Assembly: GCF_014642175.1 (NCBI RefSeq)
Contig: NZ_BMIL01000014.1
Coordinates: 1 to 59,442, forward strand
DNA: 59,442 nt
Direction of reading: 5' to 3'
Source of the DNA: Pedobacter quisquiliarum
GTDB lineage: Bacteria; Bacteroidota; Bacteroidia; Sphingobacteriales; Sphingobacteriaceae
Shown: piece by piece, positions 33,003 through 41,290 of the stretch
Numbering within the stretch: position 1 is the first letter of the stretch
Layout of the letters: the number at the start of each line of letters is the position of its first letter
The notes under the pieces: generated by a model
Database searches by the model: none
The model's input: the letters and a program-made list of their open reading frames with translations, nothing else
What the model was told of the DNA's origin: nothing
Program-made: the position numbers and the translations under genes

Positions 33003-33458
33003 TTAAGGATGTACAACTGCCCATCCCTGATATTGACGGATGATGATTTCACCATTGCCGCTGGGCACATAACTGATAAAATCAAATAAGGTATTTTTTT
33101 CGATCTTCCTTTCTCTGACGGTATTTTCACATTGTGCAAGAATTACTCCTCTGGACTGCAGTTCTAATAATGTTTTTTCAAAAGATCCGTTCTTCTGGTA
33201 AACAGCTACGCCATCTCCAAAGGCAATAAGTTCTGCATTGATTTTCCCTTTTAACCTGGGATCGTCGAGTGCATTTTTTAGGTTTCGAAGTGTTCCTGCA
33301 ATCTTTTTTTCATCACCGTTATTGATTACATACAGTGCCTTATAATTTTTCAGGGTGGCTTTTGCACCTGTAAAATTAGCAGGTGTAGTTTGGGCAAAAG
33401 TGGCCGAGGTTGCTGTGATCAGCAAAAATAGTGTACAGATTAAGGTTATTTTTTTCAT
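33003..33458 (-). CDS. Secreted DsrE-family-like protein (copy 1)
   Basis: A 151-aa protein with an N-terminal signal (KKITLICTLFLLITATSATFAQ) and a DsrE/DsrF-like alpha/beta domain: ALYVINNGDEKKIAGTLRNLKNAL, AELIAFGDGVAVY, VILAQCENTVRE. The Cys in LAQCENT corresponds to the sulfur-carrying position of the family. It is closely similar (same length, same FVPSGNGE-type end) to the protein at 58947-59402 in the other sulfur cluster. A periplasmic sulfane-sulfur carrier for the tsdA-like cytochrome next to it is plausible. Start chosen at 33458. Confidence 0.85.
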   Translation of the reverse strand: MKKITLICTLFLLITATSATFAQTTPANFTGAKATLKNYKALYVINNGDEKKIAGTLRNLKNALDDPRLKGKINAELIAFGDGVAVYQKNGSFEKTLLELQSRGVILAQCENTVRERKIEKNTLFDFISYVPSGNGEIIIRQYQGWAVVHP

Positions 33459-33477
33459 GATTTTAGATTTTGACAAT

Positions 33478-34566
33478 TTATTTAGTTGTTAATTTTACTT
33501 GTTTTTCGGAGTTTACAATTGGTGCAAATGGACCATATTTATGTTGATTTTCAGAAAAGTTGTCGGCATATGGTCCGTATGGCGCATCAAAAGGTTTTTT
33601 TAACAAATCAGGGTAATCTTTTCTTTGATCTTTATGTGGTCTTGGCTGTGAGTTCACAAAAGCAGCTAGATCCCAGGCCTCCTCATCACTTAACTGCACA
33701 TCTCCATATCTGGCACCATATGGCATATTGTTCTTTACGAACCCCGCAAAGTTACTGAGTCTATACATCCCTGCGCCATCATTGTAGCTGTGTTTGCCCC
33801 ATAATGGCGGATAAACATAAGTTAGTTTGTCTTCTTCGAGTATTCCCTCACCAGTTGCACCATGACAACTTTGACATTTACTGGTATATAAAATCGCTCC
33901 ATGTTTGACATTCGCTGCCCTATCCAGGTATTTTAATTTTTCGGTTCCCGTTCCAAACACTTTCTCCCCTTTTTTTACACCTGTTCCAAGCCATTTCATA
34001 TAAGCCAGCATTGCCTGTATCTCTTTACCAGATTCGTCTGGTACTTTGCCTGCAAGACTTCGATTGAAGCACTCTGCAATACGTGCCGATGCAGGTTCAA
34101 CCTTTCCTGATCTGCCACTCATTTTAGGAAAACTGGAAATAAAACCAGCATAATTATTTCCGAACAGTTTGGTTCCACCGTCGAGGTGACAATTCTGACA
34201 ATTCATACCATTTGTAATACGGGCTATGGATCCATTTGGCCCAAAATATTTGCTCGTATGTGCTATTAATTCTTTGCCATACCTGATCATCTGGCCGTAC
34301 TTGGTATCCGCCGGAATCGTATTTTCATCAGGCGCTTTCCAGGCATCAGCAGGTACAACCTGGCTTTTGACGTTAACAGCAGCTATACCGGTTTCCACAT
34401 CCTGTTTGGTTTTTGCTGTCAATTCTACATCTGGCTGCCCATTAAAAAATAAAGTGCAGATGAAAATGGTTCCACAAGCAACAAATAGAAACGCAATGAT
34501 AGCCGTTGTCCTGGCTGTATATATAAGTGCTTGTTTGATTTCTTTTTCTGTTGATTCCTTATTCAT
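33478..34566 (-). CDS. tsdA: TsdA-like diheme cytochrome c (thiosulfate dehydrogenase)
   Basis: A 362-aa protein anchored by one N-terminal helix (IIAFLFVACGTIFICTLFF). Two heme-binding motifs are visible, CQNCH (in MNCQNCHLDGG) and CQSCH (in KCQSCHGATGEG). The segment RIAECFNRSLAG holds the Cys that ligates the active-site heme in TsdA, and the C-terminal RPHKDQRKDYPDLLKKPFDAPYGPYAD is family-typical. The enzyme joins two thiosulfates to tetrathionate, or runs the reverse reaction, at the periplasmic side. First gene of a minus-strand operon, divergent from a LysR regulator with a 144-bp gap that carries an ATAAC-N5-GTTAT palindrome. Start chosen at 34566. Confidence 0.88.
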   Translation of the reverse strand: MNKESTEKEIKQALIYTARTTAIIAFLFVACGTIFICTLFFNGQPDVELTAKTKQDVETGIAAVNVKSQVVPADAWKAPDENTIPADTKYGQMIRYGKELIAHTSKYFGPNGSIARITNGMNCQNCHLDGGTKLFGNNYAGFISSFPKMSGRSGKVEPASARIAECFNRSLAGKVPDESGKEIQAMLAYMKWLGTGVKKGEKVFGTGTEKLKYLDRAANVKHGAILYTSKCQSCHGATGEGILEEDKLTYVYPPLWGKHSYNDGAGMYRLSNFAGFVKNNMPYGARYGDVQLSDEEAWDLAAFVNSQPRPHKDQRKDYPDLLKKPFDAPYGPYADNFSENQHKYGPFAPIVNSEKQVKLTTK

Positions 34567-34636
34567 AATCAATGTTTTTCTGTTACAAATGTGCATTTAG
34601 TCTACACATCAGAAAAAGCATAAAAAGTTATTGATG

Positions 34637-34651
34637 ATAACATAAGGTTAT
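34637..34651. promoter_or_regulatory. LysR-type palindrome ATAAC-N5-GTTAT between tsdA and lysR
   Basis: ATAACATAAGGTTAT, a T-N11-A type palindrome, lies in the divergent region between the tsdA-like operon and the LysR-family gene. The same half-sites and spacing occur before yeiH (31264-31278). Likely binding site of the adjacent regulator. Confidence 0.6.
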
Positions 34652-34710
34652 GATGTCAGTACCTGTTGAAACAAATTGTTTTTATTTTAGCTTATCTACT
34701 AAAACTGTGT

Positions 34711-35610
34711 ATGATAGATTTCCGTTTGCAAGTATTTTATGCTGTCGCTAAAAGGCTGAATTTTACAAAGGCTTCGGCAGAGTTATTTATCAGTCAGCCT
34801 GCTGTAACCAAACACATTAAAGAATTAGAGCAGGAGTTCAAAATGTCATTATTTGAACGCAGTGGAAACAAAAAAATCAGCCTCACCCCAGCCGGCGAAT
34901 TATTGGTGCATTACGCAGAACAGATTTTTGGAACCTACCGGGAACTGGAATATGATATGAATCTACTTACTAAACAGCATAAAGGAATATTAAGGATTGG
35001 TGCCAGCAGTACTGTGGCACAATATATCATTCCACCTGTATTGGCACAGTTTCACAATAAGTTTAAGGATATACAAATTCAACTGGTTACCGGAAACACA
35101 GAAGATGTAGAGCAGCGTTTGATTGCTAGGGAAATAGATTTTGGAATCATTGAAGGCATCTCCCGGAACCCACAGATTAAATACGAACAATATCTAAAAG
35201 ACGAGCTGGTGCTGGTGTGTTCTGGTCACAATTATGCCATGAAAAAGGAAATGATCAAACCGAATGAGTTGAAGGATTATGATTTATTACTTCGTGAACC
35301 TGGTTCTGGTACACTAGATGTTATTGCATATGCTTTAAAAGCACACCAGATAAAGGTGGGGGACTTAAATATAGAAATGCAGTTAGGTAGTACCGAAAGC
35401 ATTAAATCCTATCTGATTCACAGCAAATGCCTGGCTTTTTTATCTATCCACTCCATATTGAAAGAGCTCAAGAATAATGAATGCCGCATCATAGATATCA
35501 AGGATATGGTTATCGAAAGGCCGTTTCATTTCATTCAGCTTCATGGTCAGCAGGACGCTCTGGCGGAACTATTTATGCGCTTCGCTAAAAGCTACAACTA
35601 TAATGTATAG
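34711..35610 (+). CDS. LysR-family regulator, CysL/YeiE-like
   Basis: A 299-aa LysR-type regulator when started at the ATG at 34711 (MIDFRLQVFYAVAKRLNFTKAS; an upstream TTG start would add 15 unlikely residues). N-terminal winged HTH (LFISQPAVTKHIKELEQEF) and C-terminal co-inducer domain with LREPGSGTLDVI, a motif shared with CysL and YeiE regulators of sulfite/sulfur metabolism. It is divergent from tsdA and in the same island as yeiH and the sulfite oxidase, so it probably activates them in response to sulfite or thiosulfate. Its last 8 bases overlap the start of the next gene. Confidence 0.88.
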   Translation: MIDFRLQVFYAVAKRLNFTKASAELFISQPAVTKHIKELEQEFKMSLFERSGNKKISLTPAGELLVHYAEQIFGTYRELEYDMNLLTKQHKGILRIGASSTVAQYIIPPVLAQFHNKFKDIQIQLVTGNTEDVEQRLIAREIDFGIIEGISRNPQIKYEQYLKDELVLVCSGHNYAMKKEMIKPNELKDYDLLLREPGSGTLDVIAYALKAHQIKVGDLNIEMQLGSTESIKSYLIHSKCLAFLSIHSILKELKNNECRIIDIKDMVIERPFHFIQLHGQQDALAELFMRFAKSYNYNV

Positions 35611-36109
35611 TGTTACCGAAATTTCGAGGCAATATCAGCCAGCTAAAGTGCTGCTGCTCTTTGTTTCTGAAGCTCCTGGAGGTGGCGATAAACATTTTTA
35701 CCTGGGAAATACTAATCTGTTTCGAACAATTTATCTTGCATTTAGTGAGGTATTTGGCGATTTTAAATCTGTAGAAGATTTTTTGCAGTTCTTTAAAGGC
35801 ACTGGATGCTTTTTGGAACATCTAACTTGTACACCTATTGATAAATCGTCAGTTAAAATCAGAAAGAACCAGAGGCAGGGGGGAATAGAGCAATTAGCTC
35901 ATAAAATCAGAACATATCAACCCCGATTAATCATGATCCTAATGAAAAGCATTGAACAAGAGGTTAAAGAATCTATTGACCTATCAGGCTTATCGTTTAT
36001 CGAAGAAATTGCAGTTACCTGCTATCCTGCCGGCACTGAATCAAACAGGCTTACTTGCATCCGGGATACCAGGGTTATCATCTCCAAACTGGCATCGATA
36101 TTGACATAA
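35603..36109 (+). CDS. Uracil-DNA-glycosylase-fold-like protein, function unknown
   Basis: A 168-aa protein starting at 35603 inside the end of the LysR gene. The N-terminal KVLLLFVSEAPGGGDKHFYLGNTNLFRTI and middle CFLEHLTCTPID resemble the uracil-DNA glycosylase superfamily outline (strand plus E-x-P loop), and LIMILMKSIEQEV fits its second strand, but I cannot see a clear catalytic signature. Coupled with the regulator gene by overlap. Role in the sulfur island unclear; it may be a passenger. Confidence 0.55.
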   Translation: MYSVTEISRQYQPAKVLLLFVSEAPGGGDKHFYLGNTNLFRTIYLAFSEVFGDFKSVEDFLQFFKGTGCFLEHLTCTPIDKSSVKIRKNQRQGGIEQLAHKIRTYQPRLIMILMKSIEQEVKESIDLSGLSFIEEIAVTCYPAGTESNRLTCIRDTRVIISKLASILT

Positions 36110-36149
36110 CATGCAAATATATTGCTGTAATATACCGATACAGAACAAG

Positions 36150-36539
36150 ATGAAAATTCAAGATCAGGAAAACACCAAACAGCATGCAGGAGACCATTTG
36201 GCTAATGAAAGAACATTTTTGGCCTGGATCAGAACCAGTATTGGTATCATGGGATTTGGCTTCGTGGTGATGAAATTCTCGCTATTTATCAAGCAGATCA
36301 GTGCCGCACTGGGGAGTAAAGTGCCCCTGCACCAAACCGGAGATTCCCGCATTATCGGGATTTTTCTAGTTGCCCTGGGAGCAATTACTATCATTTGTTC
36401 TTACTTAAGATATAATTCAACGAAAGAACAATTGAATCAGGGGGTGTATTACCATTCAACACTTTTTGTTAAAGTTTTAACCGCTTTAGTTTTCATAGCT
36501 AGTATACTTTTACTGCTCTACCTTATTAAAACAACATAG
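36150..36539 (+). CDS. DUF202 family membrane protein
   Basis: A 129-aa protein with three hydrophobic segments and the DUF202 signature NERTFLAWIRTSIGIMGFGFVVMKFSLF. Start chosen at the ATG at 36150 (MKIQDQENTKQH). Last gene of the plus-strand run that begins with the LysR regulator. DUF202 proteins are of unknown function and are often found with ion-handling genes. Confidence 0.87.
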   Translation: MKIQDQENTKQHAGDHLANERTFLAWIRTSIGIMGFGFVVMKFSLFIKQISAALGSKVPLHQTGDSRIIGIFLVALGAITIICSYLRYNSTKEQLNQGVYYHSTLFVKVLTALVFIASILLLLYLIKTT

Positions 36540-36699
36540 GCAGTTAAATCATCTGTACTTGATGCTTTAGAAAAGAGAGGAAGGAAAGCGGTCGATATAG
36601 CGTTGTTTTTTGATATAAATTGCTGATTGCATTGGTCAAGGATCTTATAAAAATTTCACCTCTTTATGATAATCCACAGGAACAGGATAAGTCAATATT
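36540..36699. other. Short gene-free junction between sulfur and fluoride modules
   Basis: About 160 bases between the DUF202 gene and the convergent CLC gene. It contains TTTTTTGATATAA at 36606-36618, resembling the TTTTTGATAA ends seen at other module junctions. On its own this short AT-rich match is weak. Confidence 0.4.
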
Positions 36700-37992
36700 T
36701 TATGTTCCCGTAAATATTTTGGGTACCGCAATACGCTGTGAAGAATATATACCTGAATGGCCACTGAAAAAATAGGCTGTAAAACAGGCTACCGCAAAAA
36801 ACATGGTGTATTCACTACCAAAAAGTTCTATACCCATAATCGTACAGGCAAGGGGTGTATTCGTTGCACCAGCAAAAACAGCAATAAATCCAAGGGCAGC
36901 AAACAAACTAACTGGAGCATTTAATAAGGTCGAAAGTGCATTGCCTAATGTTGCGCCAATATAAAACAAAGGCGTTACCTCACCACCTTTAAATCCAGTT
37001 CCTAATGTTAAAGTTGTGTAAATGGTCTTCCATAACCAGCTCCAAGTATCTGCTCCGCCAGGCTGAAAAGCAGAGGGAATTGTAACGGCTCCTTGGTATT
37101 CGCTATCCACGCCCAAACTTAAGTAATCCGGTTTCCCGATGGCGTAAGTCAAGCCTATAATAATCAGACCACCGATAACAGGAATAAGCCACTGGATCTT
37201 ACATACTTTAGAAAAAAAGGCCTTGATCTCATGCACCATTACAGCAAACAGGTAGCTGGCCAGACCAAACAATGTGGATGCTAGAATAACCTTACTAAGC
37301 AGGAGTAGGTTTACCGGCAGGTATTCAGATAGAAAGTAGGCACTTTTCTCTATGAGATCGATGTGATAAGCGGTATGATGGATGCCCCAGGCAGAGACAG
37401 TAAGATCACCAAGCACGCTGGCAATTAATGCGGGAAGTAAAGCCTTGTACTCTATTCTTCCAATGGCCAGAACTTCCATTGCAAATATGGCACCGGTGAG
37501 CGGTGTTCCGAACACCGCCCCAAACCCGGCTGCAATTCCCGCGGTAAGGAGCATCTTGGTGTCTACCTCATTTAGCTTAAACCAGCGGCTAAACATTCCT
37601 GCGATGCTTCCTCCGATTTGTACCGCGGTTCCCTCTCTTCCAGCCGATCCGCCAAACAAATGGGTAATCACTGTAGTTATTAAGATTACTGGCGCCATCT
37701 GCCTGGGCACTCCACCACCCGGCCTATGGATTTCATCCATGATCAGGTTATTTCCTTTTTCTGAGGACCTACCAACTGACTGATAAATCAGGTGGATCAC
37801 AATACCTGCTAAAGGTAGCAGAAAAATGAGCCAGGTATGCTGAAAGCGAAAGTGAATGGCCCAGCCTAGCAGCCAAAGGAACAAGGCAACCATACTTCCT
37901 ATTGCAATGGCAACAGGAAGTATAAGCAGCGTCCATCGAACCGCATATTTAAAAACCGAAAGGTGTTCAAATAAAAATTTATTATGTTTCAT
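36700..37992 (-). CDS. clcF-like: CLC-type fluoride/proton antiporter (CLC-F)
   Basis: A 430-aa CLC-family transporter. Instead of the GSGIP motif of chloride CLCs it has EKGNNLIMDEIH (residues 79-89), and the gating-glutamate motif is GREGT (118-122); both are hallmarks of fluoride-exporting CLC-F proteins. It lies downstream of enolase, an enzyme inhibited by fluoride, and the whole minus-strand operon starts with a fluoride riboswitch at 40371-40426. It should expel fluoride from the cytoplasm in exchange for protons. Generic chloride channel is the less likely alternative. Confidence 0.9.
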   Translation of the reverse strand: MKHNKFLFEHLSVFKYAVRWTLLILPVAIAIGSMVALFLWLLGWAIHFRFQHTWLIFLLPLAGIVIHLIYQSVGRSSEKGNNLIMDEIHRPGGGVPRQMAPVILITTVITHLFGGSAGREGTAVQIGGSIAGMFSRWFKLNEVDTKMLLTAGIAAGFGAVFGTPLTGAIFAMEVLAIGRIEYKALLPALIASVLGDLTVSAWGIHHTAYHIDLIEKSAYFLSEYLPVNLLLLSKVILASTLFGLASYLFAVMVHEIKAFFSKVCKIQWLIPVIGGLIIIGLTYAIGKPDYLSLGVDSEYQGAVTIPSAFQPGGADTWSWLWKTIYTTLTLGTGFKGGEVTPLFYIGATLGNALSTLLNAPVSLFAALGFIAVFAGATNTPLACTIMGIELFGSEYTMFFAVACFTAYFFSGHSGIYSSQRIAVPKIFTGT

Positions 37993-38010
37993 TGTAGGTT
38001 AGCGGCTGAT

Positions 38011-39291
38011 TTATAATTTTTTATAAAAAGTATTGATTCCTGCAAATGATGCCCTATCACCAAGTTCTTCTTCTATCCGAAGCAACTGGTTAAATTTAGA
38101 TACCCTTTCAGAGCGGCAGCCACTTCCTGTTTTGATGTGCCCCGCACCGGTAGCGACAACCAGATCCGCAATTGTCGTGTCTTCAGTTTCACCACTGCGG
38201 TGAGAAATAAAGCAATTGTAACCGTTTTTTTGGGCTAGTTCTACGGCCTTTAGCGTTTCGGAAACTGTACCGATCTGGTTCAATTTAATCAGTACGCTGT
38301 TTGCAATGCCCTGGTCGATTCCCTGCTGGATAATACTCGGGTTGGTGCAGAATATATCATCTCCAACCAATTCCACTTTGTCTCCCAAAAGGCTGGTCAG
38401 CTTTTTCCATCCCTCCCAATCGTTTTCGCCCAACCCGTCTTCCAACAGGATAATTGGGTACTCTTTTAACCATCCTTCCCAAAAGCCAATCATTTCATCT
38501 GTTGTGATCCGTTCTTTAGAACTTTTATAAAATTCATATTTTCCATTATTCCACATTTCGCTGGTCGCTGGGTCAAGACAAAGGGAAATATCCTTGCCTG
38601 GAGCAAAACCGGCAATATGTATCGCTTCCATGATGATTTGGACGGCTTCCTCATTAGAACTCAGATTTGGCGCAAACCCACCTTCGTCACCAACTCCGGT
38701 ATAATAGCCTTTCGCTTTTAGCAGACTTCTCAGGGAATGAAAAACAGCTTCGCCCATACGGATACTTTCCTTAAACGAGGGGGCGTTATGAGGGGCAATC
38801 ATAAATTCCTGAAAATCGATGTTGTTATCAGAATGCCTTCCCCCATTAATGACATTCATGCACGGTACGGGCATTACGTAACCTTCCCTTTCCACTAGCT
38901 GCCTATACAAGGGAATCCCTTTTGCAACGGCCGAAGCCCGGGCGAAGGCGATTGAGGCCGCAAGCATCGCATTTGCGCCGAGCCTTGATTTATTCTCGGT
39001 TCCATCCAGACCAATTATATGATCATCGAAGGCCTGCTGACCCTCAAAGGATAAGCCGGTGACTGATTTGCCGACTTCGACGTTAATCCCTTTTACTGCT
39101 TTTTCCACGCCTTTACCATTATAGCGCTCTGGATCACCATCTCTAAGCTCTACGGCTTCTTTTTCACCCGTACTTGCCCCGGATGGAGAAATACCCCTTG
39201 CTGTTGTTCCGTTAAGAGTGACTTCTACTTCTACTGTCGGATTGCCCCTGGAATCCAAAATTTCACGGGCATGAATTTTAGTTAATTTCAT
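38011..39291 (-). CDS. eno: Enolase (fluoride-tolerance copy)
   Basis: A full-length 426-aa enolase (phosphopyruvate hydratase). Visible motifs: start KIHAREILDSRGNPTVEVEV, catalytic GVGDEGGFAPN, LLEDGLGENDWEGW, SVLIKLNQIGTVSET and the signature region SHRSGETEDTTIADL. Enolase is a main target of fluoride, and extra eno genes are a known part of riboswitch-controlled fluoride operons. It is therefore likely a backup glycolytic enzyme expressed under fluoride stress rather than the host's only copy. Spacing to the CLC-F gene is 18 bases. Confidence 0.96.
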   Translation of the reverse strand: MKLTKIHAREILDSRGNPTVEVEVTLNGTTARGISPSGASTGEKEAVELRDGDPERYNGKGVEKAVKGINVEVGKSVTGLSFEGQQAFDDHIIGLDGTENKSRLGANAMLAASIAFARASAVAKGIPLYRQLVEREGYVMPVPCMNVINGGRHSDNNIDFQEFMIAPHNAPSFKESIRMGEAVFHSLRSLLKAKGYYTGVGDEGGFAPNLSSNEEAVQIIMEAIHIAGFAPGKDISLCLDPATSEMWNNGKYEFYKSSKERITTDEMIGFWEGWLKEYPIILLEDGLGENDWEGWKKLTSLLGDKVELVGDDIFCTNPSIIQQGIDQGIANSVLIKLNQIGTVSETLKAVELAQKNGYNCFISHRSGETEDTTIADLVVATGAGHIKTGSGCRSERVSKFNQLLRIEEELGDRASFAGINTFYKKL

Positions 39292-39349
39292 AGTTTTTTG
39301 TTTTATATTGATTTTTAGTATTTCGGTTGCTTACAAATAATTGAGTTTC

Positions 39350-39764
39350 TCAAAAGATCAAAACCAGTGTTCCCCCAATGATCAGCAGGGCACCAAAGAA
39401 TACTTTCAGGGTAAGGGCTTCTTTCAGGAACACCATTGCAAGTATAATAGTTAGGGCAACACTCAACTTATCAACAGGGGCGACCTGGGACACTTTCCCG
39501 ATCTGCAAAGCCTTGTAGTAGAATATCCAGGACAAGCCGGTGGCAAGGCCAGATAAAAAAAGAAATAGCAGGTTATGCTTTGACAGTTCCGTAATTCCTT
39601 TAAGTTCGCCTCTGGCCATTACGATCCCCCAGGCTACAATCAGTATTACCACCGTTCGTATGGCAGTAGCCAAATCAGAATTGACATTGGTTACGCCGAC
39701 TTTTGCAAAGATGGCCCGTAAGGGAAGCAAAGAAAGCTGATAATAGCGCGTAGATCCACCACAT
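39350..39764 (-). pseudogene. EamA-family small transporter, frameshifted near the N terminus
   Basis: A single EamA/DMT-type domain of about 138 aa. The proper start is the ATG at 39764 (MWWIYALLSAFFASLT), but after ACG a run of three G shifts the frame; the rest, starting AIFAKVGVTNVNSDLATAIRTVV, is in another frame and runs intact to 39350. Removing one G around 39710-39716 would restore a continuous protein. Either a real one-base insertion or a sequencing error. As it stands only an N-terminally truncated 126-aa protein can be made. Part of the fluoride operon; substrate unknown. Confidence 0.8.
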
Positions 39765-39768
39765 AGTT

Positions 39769-40323
39769 TTATGTTAATTTTCCGTTATTGAATAATTCCA
39801 AAGTAAATGAGTACAAGAACCGTTGCTCCGGCAATGATCCGGTAAATGCCGAACCAGCGGAAAGAATGCTTTTGAAGATAGGTGATGAAAGAGCGGATGG
39901 CCATCCATACATCCCACCCGCACCTGCTTTACTTAAATGAATGATCGTAGTTAGATTCGGTTCATGGGAAGGGCGTAGACGCTTAACGGTGTTTTTAATC
40001 AGTCCTGAAGCAATCTGATCTGCACTAGCAACTAGTAGCGCAATGGTAATAAGAACCTGCCAATTTTTTTTGCAGAAATTCTGGAAGAGGCAATAAATAA
40101 TGAAGGCATAAAAAGGAAGCCAAAAACGCTTATCACTGGCCCAGTACATGATCGTATCCCAGAATGCATTATGGTGCTGATTTATCCACAAGAACCATTC
40201 AGTTTCAACCGGCAGGACCATTGCTAACACTGACCTCACTTTGGCAGACAGACAAAGTAAGACAAGCGCAATTAAGATAGCTGCCAGCAATAAGAGTTGA
40301 GAATTTATTTTTAATTTTTTCAC
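39769..40323 (-). pseudogene. PAP2 phosphatase fragment joined out of frame to a UppP/BacA tail
   Basis: The first ~140 codons (from 40323) encode the N-terminal part of a membrane PAP2 phosphatase, including KRLRPSHEP, but the PSGH- and SRxxxxxHxxxD-type motifs that should follow are missing. Near 39904 the sequence changes: in another frame, 39785-39904 encodes [20 protein letters not shown] and continues to an IQ-stop end, which is the C terminus of an undecaprenyl-pyrophosphate phosphatase of the UppP/BacA type. A deletion has thus fused a pap2 gene to a uppP gene. The predicted 184-aa chimera has a nonsense tail and is probably inactive. First gene after the fluoride riboswitch. Confidence 0.8.
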
Positions 40324-40370
40324 CTACAATACTTTGACCGGCAGATTTTATCACCTGCTGGAATTTCTAT

Positions 40371-40426
40371 TGTAGGCGCCATCAGCTTTTGAAAAAAGCG
40401 GTTGAATCGGAAGGACACCATTTCCG
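40371..40426 (-). ncRNA. Fluoride riboswitch (crcB motif)
   Basis: On the minus strand the stretch begins with GGAAATGGTGTCCTTCC, continues with AACCGC, a short variable loop and ends GCTGATGGCGCCTACA. These are the conserved blocks of the crcB fluoride aptamer (GGnnATGG...CC stem, AACCGC, GCTGATGGCnCCTAC). It lies 48 bases upstream of the first gene of an operon with CLC-F and enolase, the classic fluoride regulon, and a perfect Bacteroidota promoter ends just before it. Whether control is by termination or by masking translation cannot be decided by eye. Confidence 0.93.
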
Positions 40427-40431
40427 TATTG

Positions 40432-40462
40432 CAAATATAATACTAATAAAATGATGTGCAAA
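40432..40462 (-). promoter_or_regulatory. Bacteroidota promoter of the fluoride operon
   Basis: On the minus strand TTTG (40459-40462), exactly 19 bases, then TATATTTG (40432-40439): the full TTTG-N19-TAnnTTTG consensus of Bacteroidota housekeeping promoters. The expected transcription start falls at the first bases of the fluoride riboswitch. Confidence 0.85.
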
Positions 40463-40661
40463 ATCTTAAAGTAGGTGTTGAGAATTTAATTTATCACTAT
40501 TCCTCCTTATTTGAATACGAGAACCAGTTTCTTATTCTTCTACCGTTTAAACAAGCATCATATCACGGGATTAAAGCTTTTCTTAAACAAAATGAAACCG
40601 CCTGGAAATAACCATGTTATCTATATAGGAATTTTTTTTATAACCCTAAAAAATTAAAGTT

Positions 40662-41000
40662 ATGGGATACCATGAATGGAAAAACTGTATTGATGCATGC
40701 TTAAAGTGTGCTTCAATTTGCAATCATTGTGCAAGTTCATGCACTCAGGAAGAAGACGTGAAAATGATGGCGCGGTGTATTGAGCTTGATATGCAATGTG
40801 CAGCCATCTGCTACTCTGCCGCTCAATTGATGAGTATGGGTAGCTCTTTTGCTCAAGACATTTGCCGTATTTGCGCAGATATTTGCCAGCAATGCGGAGA
40901 TGAGTGTAGTAATCATCATACCCAGCATTGTCAGGAATGTGCAGATGCTTGTAAGGCTTGTGCGGAAGAATGCAGAAGAATGACAGGAGTAGCTGCTTAA
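40662..41000 (+). CDS. csp-like: Cytosolic four-helix-bundle copper-binding protein (Csp/DUF326)
   Basis: A 112-aa protein with about 19 cysteines arranged mostly as C-x3-C and C-x2-C along predicted helices (CIDACLKCASICNHC, ICRICADICQQCGDEC, CQECADACKACAEEC), plus a few His and Met. This is the copper storage protein (Csp) plan, in which each four-helix bundle is lined with Cys that hold many Cu(I). No signal peptide is present, so it is a cytosolic Csp3-like protein. It stands alone between two modules. Confidence 0.93.
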   Translation: MGYHEWKNCIDACLKCASICNHCASSCTQEEDVKMMARCIELDMQCAAICYSAAQLMSMGSSFAQDICRICADICQQCGDECSNHHTQHCQECADACKACAEECRRMTGVAA

Positions 41001-41290
41001 GTTGCCAATCACCGTGAGCATTAATTGATTAAGGGCAGCATTCTAGTTGCCCTTTCATTTTTATAAATAGGCAAATTTATTCCATTCATTTTATTTTCAT
41101 TATTCCCTCCTTTAAAAAGACGGTCCTCGTGATCTACCTTAATTAAAGCTAATGCTCCTATTCTTAGTAATTGACAATGTTTTATTAATTTCTTCAAACA
41201 GTGATAGTGTGTCGCCTTTAAATGATTACACTGACGGGCAAATCAATAAAGCAGGTATATTTGGAAACAGCGAACATATCCTAGTAAATT
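41001..41290. other. Gene-free stretch holding junction repeat copy C
   Basis: About 290 bases between csp and mepB. It contains the partial junction repeat at 41094-41151. A 66-codon open frame at 41152-41352 overlaps mepB and looks random. Confidence 0.5.
41094..41151 (+). repeat. Junction repeat, copy C (truncated, ~58 bp)
   Basis: TTTTCATTATTCCCTCC followed by TTTAAAAAGACGGTCCTCGT and a short TTAATTAAAGCT match the first third of copy B (41905 onward: ATATTCCTCATATAAAAAGACGGTCCTGG). The similarity stops abruptly after AAAGCT. Copies C and B bracket the mepB gene in the same orientation. Confidence 0.6.
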
